Source of the DNA: Polytrichum commune
Taxonomy: Eukaryota > Streptophyta > Polytrichopsida > Polytrichales > Polytrichaceae
Direction of reading: 5' to 3'
Length of the DNA: 64,000 bases
Assembly: GCA_950295325.1 (NCBI GenBank)
Contig: OX485805.1
Span: forward strand, 47,640,758 to 47,704,757
In this document: positions 49,700 through 57,951 of the stretch, piece by piece
How positions within the stretch are numbered: position 1 is the first letter of the stretch
Layout: every line of letters begins with the position of its first letter
Position numbers and translations under genes: made by a program
The notes under the pieces: model-generated
The model's input: the letters and a program-made list of their open reading frames with translations, nothing else
Database searches by the model: none
Told to the model about the DNA's origin: nothing

Positions 49700-49975
49700 C
49701 AGGGTTGTCTATCGCGACGTCATGACGGTGTCGTGCCGTCATGTCGTGTTGTGTCGTGACGGACCCCTCCGTCACGACACAATAGGGTCCACGTAGGGTC
49801 AACATAGGGGGAATGGACTAGGGTGGGTAAAATACTTACCTTCTTGCCAAGGTGGCGTCCTATGTGGCAGAAAACGCCGACGTGGATGTGCATATTTCCC
49901 TTGCCAAGTAAACCATTTTGCCATTGTGTTTAGGGTTCTGTTAAAATCAAAGTAGAAAAATATGACTAAGGAGGG
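49700..49975. mobile_element. hAT end fragment (second copy, inverted)
   Basis: The sequence begins CAGGGTTGTCTATCGCGACG. It matches the right end of the 16032-17810 element in reverse complement, including GTCACGACAC palindromes, the CACGTAGGGTCAACATAGGGG phrase split over 49789-49809, and TTGCCAAGGTGGCG. The opposite terminal repeat is not found: the homology runs into the GC-rich array and stops, so the copy is truncated. Confidence 0.8.
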
Positions 49976-50365
49976 TGTGGGGCGGCCGGGGGCGGACGGT
50001 GGGGCGGACGGGGGAGGGAGGTGGTGCGGACGGCGGAGGGGGGTGGTGTGGACGGCGGAGGGGGGTGGAGCGGACAGACGGACGGGGGGTGGTGCGGACG
50101 GGGGAGGGGGGTGGTGCGGACGGGGGTGGGGTGGACGGAGGGGGCTGGGGCGGACGCAGGGGGGTGGAGCGGACGGGGGAGGGGGTGGGGCGGACGGAGG
50201 GGGGTGGAGCGGACGGGGGTGGGGCGTGGGGCGGACGGAGGGGGGTGGAGCGGACGGGGGAGGGGGGGGGGAGCGGACGGAGGGGGGTCGAGCGGAAGGG
50301 GGTTGGGAACGGGGGGGAACGCTGGAGCGGACGGGGGAACGCGGGGGCGGGGGGGAGGGGAACAG
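49975..50365. repeat. GC-rich GCGGACGG array (second locus)
   Basis: Tandem GGGGCGGACGGGGGAGGG-type units, G-rich on the plus strand. Proline-rich or Gly/Arg-rich open frames on both strands are translations of the repeat. On its right it is followed by the conserved block at 50366-50460. Confidence 0.9.
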
Positions 50366-50460
50366 CGTGCAATTGCGGCCATATATTTTCTTCATATGAA
50401 TTTTTGAGAGCCAAAAAACCAAGACTATGTCCAAACTTCCAAAAAAAAGTGATTGTGAAT
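50366..50460. repeat. AT-rich block flanking GC arrays (copy 1, internally deleted)
   Basis: It starts GCAATTGCGGCCATATATTT and ends CCAAACTTCCAAAAAAAAGT. Longer copies lie at about 53953-54115 and 56917-57060. This copy lacks the middle (GCAGTAGAAATATTATTG through GGACTT). Confidence 0.85.
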
Positions 50461-51055
50461 TATATAAATATAAATATAAGCAATTGTGAAGAGTCCTTGT
50501 GAGAGAATACCATTCATAAAATTGCACACCCAATCAAAACTTTATTCAATATCAAGTTTACAAATCACGAGTGAATATGAATCAATGTAACTGGATGTGT
50601 AGTTTTTATCATCCATATTATGGTTGTATTTCATCCGTTAACGTTTATAGAGTCAGATTTACAAAGAAGGGAGTACCATTTTGTTAACTGTTAACACGTT
50701 TAACATTTATAGTGTGCAATATGTGGGGAGTAGAAGAAAGTTAACATTTAGAGATGTTTTGGATCACGTGTACAACCGATATAACTATTGCAATATTGTG
50801 CTCAACTTTAGTTAACTAGATATAACTATAGTTGACTACATTTTGTGGCATACCAAAATTAGAATAAATATAGGTAACTGCATTTTGGCAAGACATATCA
50901 CAAACAACTATAGTTAACTTGAACTTAGCACATGGATGTGATAACAACGATGTGAAAGAACGATGTGGCCTCACGAGAGGCGAGAACCTTGGTTAGCCTC
51001 CCATAGACTTCTTCTCGATTATGGAGCAAAAGCCTCATGGAGTATGAACATTGCA
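50461..51055. other. AT-rich spacer, partly repeated at 36.7-37.1 kb
   Basis: Positions 50480-50740 match 36680-37070 in reverse complement. No gene is seen. Confidence 0.5.
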
Positions 51056-53096
51056 CTAAGATCCATAAACCTCATACAATATACAAGTTTTGTATGAAAA
51101 AATGATGGCTTTATTTACATCTCCAACGGTTACAAAATTGGTATGATTCAAAATTGCTGCAAAAAAAACAAAAAAAATATATTTTGCAGTGTCACGGAAA
51201 CACATTGTCGGGTTAACCATGTTGTATGGAGGGGACTTCAAAATGTTCACTACGTGTGTGATGGTTGACCTTTCCGCTGGATTGGTCTTCGTCAATGAAT
51301 CCAATGCTAACTCAAACCGCATATTCAAGCCATTTGGATCACTGTTTAGCTAAAACAAGGGGGAAGTCGCATCCCTGGCATAAATCTTCTTTGCCAAAGC
51401 ACCCACTGAGAAGGACTCCGAGAGAAACGTGTGCCTATGTTTCCGAGCCATCCTCACCGGAGAGGTGGATGTTCCACGCTGCCCTCGTACATGGAATAAT
51501 TCTGGACCAGCACAGTTGTATTTTGCTTTGTGCTTGTTCATCTCATCCACTGAATCTTTTCCATAGTTGGAGGGTGCGTCTTCACCTCCCCAGGATGCCA
51601 TGCCCCAATCACACACACCAATGTAAACCGTGTTCTCACGGTCTTGTGGGAAATGCAGCATGACATTGTTGGGATTAAGGTCATTGTGCAACACGTCATG
51701 CTTGTGCACTACATCCACAATGCACATTAGAGCCCATGCCAAATAAGCTCGATGCCTTCGATATACAACCAACCGTTTCCGTGCTTCAAAGTCTGCCCCA
51801 GGCATGTGAAGGATTGTGCGATCGTGGGTTGCCGGAACGTTGAAGTCATAGTTCCTCATGTTTTTCAAGGAGCCTCCATTCCACCACATCGAATAGGATT
51901 CGTATGTTTTCATATTGAGGTATTGTAGCTTGATTACCCCAGGATGATCTACTGGACACGCCAATGCTTCAATTGAACGCTCCTTTCGATTCTCCAAACT
52001 ATTCGTGGCCTTCATGGTCTTCCCAGCCCACTCTATCCAGCTAGGGATGAATGATGCTCCATGAATTGCGACTCTCCGCACCACTCCGAAGGTCCCTTGG
52101 AAGATTTCCTTATCCAAGGCTTTGATCTCCGCATTCATAGGCAACCATATGACACCCTGCCGGCCCTGAGTGGCAATGTTGTCTGCCATCTGCCTGTCAA
52201 TAAAAATGGGAAGGTTGCGGGCGGATGTTCCTTTTGCTGCTATTACGCCTCTTTTCCAATTCTCTAGCTTCATGTACAGCTCGGACTTCCTGCCACTACT
52301 ACTTCCCTCGCTAGGATGCACAGCATCATATGCCATTGTTGGATTGTAGATTGCTTCCACGGCTTGTTGTTCAATCCAGGTGCCCCAATCGCTCATGCCC
52401 CTAGCTTCTTCAAACTCCGCTCCAGCCGTGGCTTCCGTGAGAATAAGAATCAAATCGTTCCTCACCAACTCCAAACCCTTTGTACCATCATTGAGGTATT
52501 TTTTTTCCAAATAAACCATGCTGTTATTTCTAAACCACTCCAACAGCACGACCCTACAATGGTTTCGAGCCTCATCGATCCGCGGGTCGCGTTTGCCTCT
52601 ATTTTTCCTTTTCCTCGATTGCGAACCTGATACCCCGGACCCCTCCTCCGTCCCTTCCGAAACTGCTAGGCGTTTCTGTCCCCGTCTTTCACCATGCTCC
52701 AAACCCTGAGGTACATCACGTGCAAGGCTCTCCGGTCTTGATGTCCGCCGTGTCGGAGATCGTGGTGGCACGGACTCTCCACGAGTGGCTGCATTTATAT
52801 CGGTGGAATTGCCTGAGCTTGGTCCCCTTCCTGTTCTCCCTCTATTGTCCACTGTTTCCCCGACTCCCATGTGTTCCACGGCTTCCACGTGTTTGGTTGC
52901 CTCCTGAATGACCAACAGCAAAGAACTCTTCGTCAAACCGAAAAGGATCTGGACGTGGGGGACGTGCTGCAGTACTTCCACTTCCGGCCTCGCTTCCCGT
53001 ACCCTCTCCAGTATGCGCAGGTGCAGTGCTTTGGAGCCAAGCACGGTGCAGCCTCGTATCCTCGTCTTGGTAAGGAGCAATGTCCTCCCCCTCCAT
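51056..53096 (-). pseudogene. Kinase-like gene with HND/DWG motifs, probably disrupted
   Basis: The likely start is ATG 53096 (MEGEDIAPYQDEDTRLHRAW), giving a low-complexity N-terminus. Near 52850 coding passes to another frame, with a basic segment (SQSRKRKNRGKRDPR), a helical region, and a kinase-like domain: glycine loop FQGTFGVVRRVAI, Lys region AGKTMKA, DHPGVIKL, catalytic loop HNDLNPNNVML (HRD is HND), and CDWGMAS in place of DFG. The Asp residues of both motifs are kept. A TAG at about 51350 cuts the C-lobe; the same frame continues with NMRFELALDSLTKTNPAER and TITHVVNIL to about 51210. The frame change and the stop suggest a pseudogene, although the first could be a short intron. The substrate is unknown. 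Confidence 0.65.
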
Positions 53097-53318
53097 CGTG
53101 AAAAAAACCGCGTGAGTAAGTGAATGTAGAAAGGAGTGAGTGAATGTAGAAATGAGTGCGTGAATCTAGAAAAAAATTGCGAGGGTTCCCCACAATTTGC
53201 CCTGCCCTCCCAAGCCCCCTGAGACCCGCGCGGTGCCGCTGTCCTTGGGACGGCAACAAGGTCTCGGGTCCCTTTGTGGTGGGAGGAGAGGAAAGTGAGG
53301 GGAACTAAAGCCCCACGG

Positions 53319-53328
53319 CTTTATATAG
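53319..53328 (-). promoter_or_regulatory. TATA box of the kinase-like gene
   Basis: CCTATATAAA on the minus strand, about 225 bp upstream of the proposed ATG at 53096 and about 70 bp downstream (in transcription sense) of the GC-rich array. No other core element was identified. Confidence 0.5.
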
Positions 53329-53394
53329 GCAAAGGGGAGCACAATCATTATGGGATCCCGGTCGGATTTGACATGGGGCACGAAAAGGACGTAT

Positions 53395-53952
53395 GGGGAA
53401 CGTGGGAACGCGGGAACGCGGGGGCGGACGGAGGGAACGAGGGGGCGGACGTAGGGGAACGGAGCGCGGACGGGCGGGAACGGGCGGGAACATGGGGCGG
53501 ACGGGAGGGAACATGGGGCGGACGAGAGGGAACGTGGGGCGGACGGGAGGGAACGTGGGGCGGACGGGAGGGGAATGCGGGCGGACGGGAGGGGAACAGA
53601 GCGCGGACGGGAGGGAACGGACGGGAACATGGAGCGGACGGGAGGGAACGTGGGGCGGACGGGAGGGAACGTGGAGCGGAAGGAGGGGAATGCGGGGCGG
53701 ACGGGAGGGGAACGCGGGGCGGACGGAGGGGAACGTCTGGCGGACGGAAGGGGAACACGGTAGGGAACTCGGGCGGACGGAAGGGAACGGGGAGCGGACG
53801 AGAGGGAACGGGTGGGAACGTGAACGCACGGAGGGGGAACGTGGGGCGGACATGAGGGAACTTGGGGCGGACGGAGGGGAACGTGGGGCGGACGGGAGGG
53901 AACGTGAGGCGGACGGTAGGGAACGTGAGGGAAGGGGGGCAGGGGAACAGTG
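53395..53952. repeat. GC-rich GGGAACGTGGGGCGGACG array (third locus)
   Basis: About 28 tandem units of roughly 18-22 bp, with constant GCGGACGG and GGGAAC cores and variable spacers (GGGAACGTGGGGCGGACG). Gly/Arg/Glu-rich and Pro/Ser-rich open frames here are repeat translations. It is followed by an AT-rich block shared with 56917. Confidence 0.92.
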
Positions 53953-54115
53953 TGGAATTGCGGCCATATATTTTCTGGCAGTAGAAATATTATTGCATAT
54001 TCATGTAGAGGACTTCATTACCTATCCATGGATACCAAGAACTCATTTTTTGGACTTCATATGAATTTTTGAGAGCCAAAAAACGGACACTATGTCTAAA
54101 CTTTTAAAAAAAAGT
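53953..54115. repeat. AT-rich block flanking GC arrays (copy 2)
   Basis: It contains GCGGCCATATATTTTCTG, GCAGTAGAAATATTATTGC and GAGAGCCAAAAAACGG, and ends in TAAACTTTTAAAAAAAAGT. It is nearly identical to 56917-57060 over about 145 bp. Confidence 0.88.
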
Positions 54116-54189
54116 GTAAATGACCGAGTTCACACTATGGCCGTCCAAGTCGAGAGCCGTGCGATTGAGTGGCCCAACTTTGTTGATAG

Positions 54190-54389
54190 NNNNNNNNNNN
54201 NNNNNNNNNNNNNNNNNNNNNNNNNNNNNNNNNNNNNNNNNNNNNNNNNNNNNNNNNNNNNNNNNNNNNNNNNNNNNNNNNNNNNNNNNNNNNNNNNNNN
54301 NNNNNNNNNNNNNNNNNNNNNNNNNNNNNNNNNNNNNNNNNNNNNNNNNNNNNNNNNNNNNNNNNNNNNNNNNNNNNNNNNNNNNNNNN
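54190..54389. other. Assembly gap (200 N) between identical 20-bp flanks
   Basis: Exactly 200 N. The 20 bases before the gap (54170-54189) and the 20 bases after it (54390-54409) are identical, TGGCCCAACTTTGTTGATAG. This suggests either overlapping contig ends left unmerged or a tandem duplication in the gap. Confidence 0.95.
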
Positions 54390-54685
54390 TGGCCCAACTT
54401 TGTTGATAGTCCAAAGAAATGAACTGAAAATAGCCAATAAAATATAGTAAGGGTAGCCTTAGTTGGGCATAGTGTGAAGCCTCCAAAGGCCAAGCGCAAA
54501 GTCCAAACCTTTGGCCATGAACTCCCACGGCCTCTCGGCTTGGATGGCCAAAGTGTGAAGCCTCCAAAGGCCAAGCCCAAAGTCCAAACTCAAAGGAGCA
54601 TGCCACTTTATTCCTTGCTGAAAATAACCCCTCCAATCTAACGGCCAAGATCTTGTCAATGATTGATTATTTTAATGAAAAAAAA

Positions 54686-54754
54686 GTTCGGCCTCTCGAC
54701 GGAAGTTTGGGTTGAGCATTTTGCTATACCCAAACTTTGCTCGAGAGGCCGAAC
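54686..54754. repeat. Imperfect hairpin, 26-bp arms
   Basis: Arms 54686-54711 (GTTCGGCCTCTCGACGG...) and 54729-54754 (complement) match at about 22 of 26 positions with a 17-base loop. Confidence 0.8.
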
Positions 54755-54925
54755 TCTTGGCGCCATAACTTCCTAAAAGTGTTGCCACCTAGGCTCTTTT
54801 GGAGGCGACGTCCTTTGGACTTCGGCCTCTAGTGTGAAGGCCGAGAGGACGGACTTTGGGCATTTCAGCATTTTCATTGGTCCAAATGCTGAACCTCTCA
54901 AAGTTTGGCCATATTGTGAACCGGC

Positions 54926-56051
54926 CCTTATATTTGCAATACATGTCTTATTCTTTTTTTGGCACAAATTGAAAATTCAAATTCAAAATACAACCAACCC
55001 AGCCGAAACAGCGCAGCCTAAGTGGAAATCTAGAAATAATGCTCATTTGAGGCCTATCCTTCCAAGTAGGGACTAAGTTGCTACGGGTCACAATAAGACC
55101 TTTGACCCCCCAAATCAAATCAAATTTGTTAAGAATGTCATGGTAGGCCACGTCCGGGGCTTTTTCCAAGTCCCTAAGCATCTGTTTCCATTCAATCCTG
55201 CCATACTCTGATTTGTAATACATATCATAAAAGCTAATGCAATTATTGTTTTGAAGTCTACCATCAAATGATATGTAAGATCATATGTTCACTTGTGGTT
55301 GGTTCTTTTTATGTACCAGTTTAAGCCAATACTAAAATAAAATAAACCTTATTCTATAAAATCTAGTGACACTACCATACAAAGTTAGTAGAGATGTTGT
55401 ATATTTTTTTAAATTATTCTATATATTTACATAACTACAACTTATAATTTTGTGAAGAATATGTATACATAATACAACAAAGTTCAAATCAATACCTCTT
55501 TTGTGCACTCACATATACTCATACGGATTTAGTATAGTGCACCCCCCTCCCAAATGATTACTAATGTGGGCCACATTAAATTTAAGCCCACACCAAATCC
55601 CTAGTTTAATATCAATGTGGACCATATTAATTTGCTTTTCTAGAATGTTCTAATTTGTGTAAGGTGCTGGTAAGATATCTTTATGAAGCCTATAGGAACT
55701 CGGGGGATGCACTCTACATTATGTTTGAGAATCACGTGCGTTCATGACCCCTTCTAAAAACCCCAATGTATATCATAAGTTATATGTCTAAGTAGAAATT
55801 ATGCCAACTTGAAGTAGTCCTCGCGATTTGTGAACGTTTAACTTTCGTTGTAGGCATCGTAAAAAAAAACGGGTGGGTTCGTTGGAAAGCTGGGAACCTA
55901 AACCCTCAAACCATGTATGGAAACACTTCTACATGAGTGTGAGAACAAAACAACGGCACATATGTGGTAGCAATATGTGTAGCAATATAGGGTTTAAGGG
56001 TTTAGGGTTTAGGGTTTATGAACCACAAAGGTTGAAGCACAAATATGTGAA
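54926..56051. other. AT-rich spacer with a telomere-like run
   Basis: No gene is seen. Positions 55987-56019 hold four imperfect copies of the plant telomere motif TTTAGGG, too few for more than a chance or relic interstitial site. Confidence 0.5.
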
Positions 56052-56435
56052 TTGTTGAATGAAAGGGCAAGGGGATGCGTGTGGGTTGTAAAACCATACG
56101 AACCACTAAGGTTCGAGATCAATGCAGTGGAGAAGGACCTAACAAAAAGCGTGGGTGGAGATCCAAATGATGTGGTTGATTTGAGCGTGGATATTTGGGT
56201 GAAGCCCGGGGATGTGGATGACAATTCAATCGACATTGAAGATGTCAAGGTAGCGGGAGAATCTTCAAGGACTTTGCCTTTTCGTAAGAAGAGGAGAGGA
56301 TTATCTCCTCATTGGCTACCATTGAAGGAACGGATGAAAGACCGAACGATTAGTTATGTTGATTTACTTCGACAGAAATCTCTCCCAAAAATGGACCCTC
56401 GACGGAAGCCACAAGCATCTACGAGGTTGCCATGA
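56052..56435 (+). CDS. Small hypothetical ORF, 127 residues
   Basis: An open frame from ATG 56058 (in the context TTGTTGAATGAAAGG) or the upstream alternative at 56052 to TGA. The product is acidic in the middle (DDNSIDIEDV) and basic at the C-terminus (FRKKRRGLSPHW then LLRQKSLPKMDPRRK). A homologous but broken copy is at 44207-44600, so the sequence belongs to a repeated family. The upstream frame is not open far, so it may be the last exon of a longer gene or a transposase tail. No known domain is recognised. Confidence 0.4.
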   Translation: MLNERARGCVWVVKPYEPLRFEINAVEKDLTKSVGGDPNDVVDLSVDIWVKPGDVDDNSIDIEDVKVAGESSRTLPFRKKRRGLSPHWLPLKERMKDRTISYVDLLRQKSLPKMDPRRKPQASTRLP

Positions 56436-56916
56436 CGGAAATCAAGTTGACGGAATGAAGTGGAATATTAAATCGTGCATGGTTTATTCATGTATGTGAT
56501 TTATAAAGGGTATTTGTACCGTCGTCACAATAATAAAGTTATTACTTGTACAATATGTTGTACCACTTCTATGATATTTTTTATTTATTTAAAATTTCAA
56601 CCAACCGCTTATTATTGCATACTTCTATGCATGTTCATCGTTATCTTACACATTTTGAAATTTTAATATTATATATAGAGTAGCAAATATGTGTATTTTA
56701 GTGTATTTGTCCTTATGACAAATTGTTGTGTAGATAAAAAATCTCCATAGGGATGATAATTTGTTGGTCATCATACTACATTGGTTACTTTGTTGCTTGA
56801 GGGATCCTTCATTAGTTTTGTGTAGATAAGTACACCGGTAATGATATTTAGTGTTACATATATTATTTGCGAAGGGCCTAAGTTAGATGGGGTGCGGATG
56901 GGGGGACGCGGGAATG
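56436..56916. other. AT-rich spacer
   Basis: No gene is seen. Around 56885-56915 there is one isolated unit of the GC motif (GGTGCGGATGGGGGGACGCG) just before the AT-rich block. Confidence 0.5.
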
Positions 56917-57060
56917 TGCAGTAGAAATATTATTGCATATTCATGTAGAGGACTTCATTACCTATCCATGGATACCAAGAACTCATTTTTTGGACTTCAT
57001 ATGAATTTTTGAGAGCCAAAAAACCGAGACTATGTCCAAACTTCCAAAAAAAGTTAAAAA
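56917..57060. repeat. AT-rich block flanking GC arrays (copy 3)
   Basis: It starts GTGCAGTAGAAATATTATTG and ends CCAAACTTCCAAAAAAAGT. It is nearly identical to 53976-54115 and has GC-array sequence on both sides. Confidence 0.88.
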
Positions 57061-57069
57061 GTGCAGATT

Positions 57070-57951
57070 CAAGGGGAACTCGGGAGCGGACGTATGGGAG
57101 CGCTAGAGCGGACGCATGGGAACTCTAAAGCGGATGTAGGGGAACATGGAGCGGACTTATGGGAACGTTGGAACGGACGTAAGGGAACATGGAGCGGACG
57201 GGGGGAACGCGGGAGCGGACGGAGGGGAACTAGGGGGCGGACGTAGGGAACGAGGGTGCGGACGTAGGGAACGAGGGTGCGGACGTAGGGAACGAGGGGG
57301 CGGACGTACTGGAACGCGGGATGGCGGGCGGGCGGACGGAAGGGAACGGAGCGCGGACGGGAGGGAACGGGAGGGAACGTGGAGCGGAAGGAGGGGAACA
57401 TGGGGCGGACGTGGGGACGAACGTAAGGGAACGGGTGCGGATGGGGGCGGGAACGTGGAGCGGAAGGAGGGGAACATGGGGCGGACGTGGGGACGAACGT
57501 AAGGGAACGGGTGCGGACGGGGGCGGGAACGGGTGCGGACTGGGGGGGAACGCGCGGACGGGTAGGAACGGGTGCGGACTGGGGGGGGAACGGGCGCGGT
57601 CGGGAGGGAACGGGTGCAGACAGGGGGGGAACGCGGGGGGCGGACGTAGGGGAACGGGTGCGGACGGGGGCGGGAACGGGTGCGGACGGGGGCGGGAACG
57701 GGTGCGGACGGGGGCGGGAACGGGTGCGAACTGGGAGGGGAACGGGTGCGGACTGGGAGGGAACGGGTGCGGACTGGGGGGGAACGCGGGGGGCGAACGT
57801 AGGGGAACGGGTGCGGACAGGGGCGGGAACGCGGGGGGCGGACGTAGGGGAACGGGTGCGGACGGGGGCGGGAACGGGTGCGGACGGGGGCGGGAACGGG
57901 TGCGGACGGGGGCGGGGACTGGGAGGGGAACGGGCGCGGACGGGAGGGGAA
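57070..57951. repeat. GC-rich GGGAACGGGTGCGGAC array (fourth locus, left part)
   Basis: About 45 tandem units. Units vary from GGGAACGTTGGAACGGAC on the left to GGGAACGGGTGCGGACGG on the right, with longer internal duplications (for example the GTGGGGACGAACGTAAGG segment twice). It resumes at 59993 after the solo LTR. Confidence 0.92.

Larger units (their letters stand above)
54119..54925. mobile_element. Possible foldback element containing the assembly gap
   Basis: The left sequence CGAGTTCACACTATGGCC (54125-54142) and the right sequence GGCCATATTGTGAACCGG (about 54907-54924) are inverted matches at about 15 of 18 positions. Inside, GTGTGAAGCCTCCAAAGGCC is directly repeated (about 54470 and 54553), and an inverted repeat lies at 54686-54754. 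A complete structure cannot be established because of the N stretch. Confidence 0.35.

Noticed and set aside
49799..50533. Proline-rich frames of up to 244 codons on the minus strand and Gly-rich frames on the plus strand
   Set aside because: Same array artefact: every frame of the repeat is open and the products are pure repeat.
55985..56020. Interstitial telomere
   Set aside because: Only about four imperfect TTTAGGG copies; not enough to claim a telomere-derived site.
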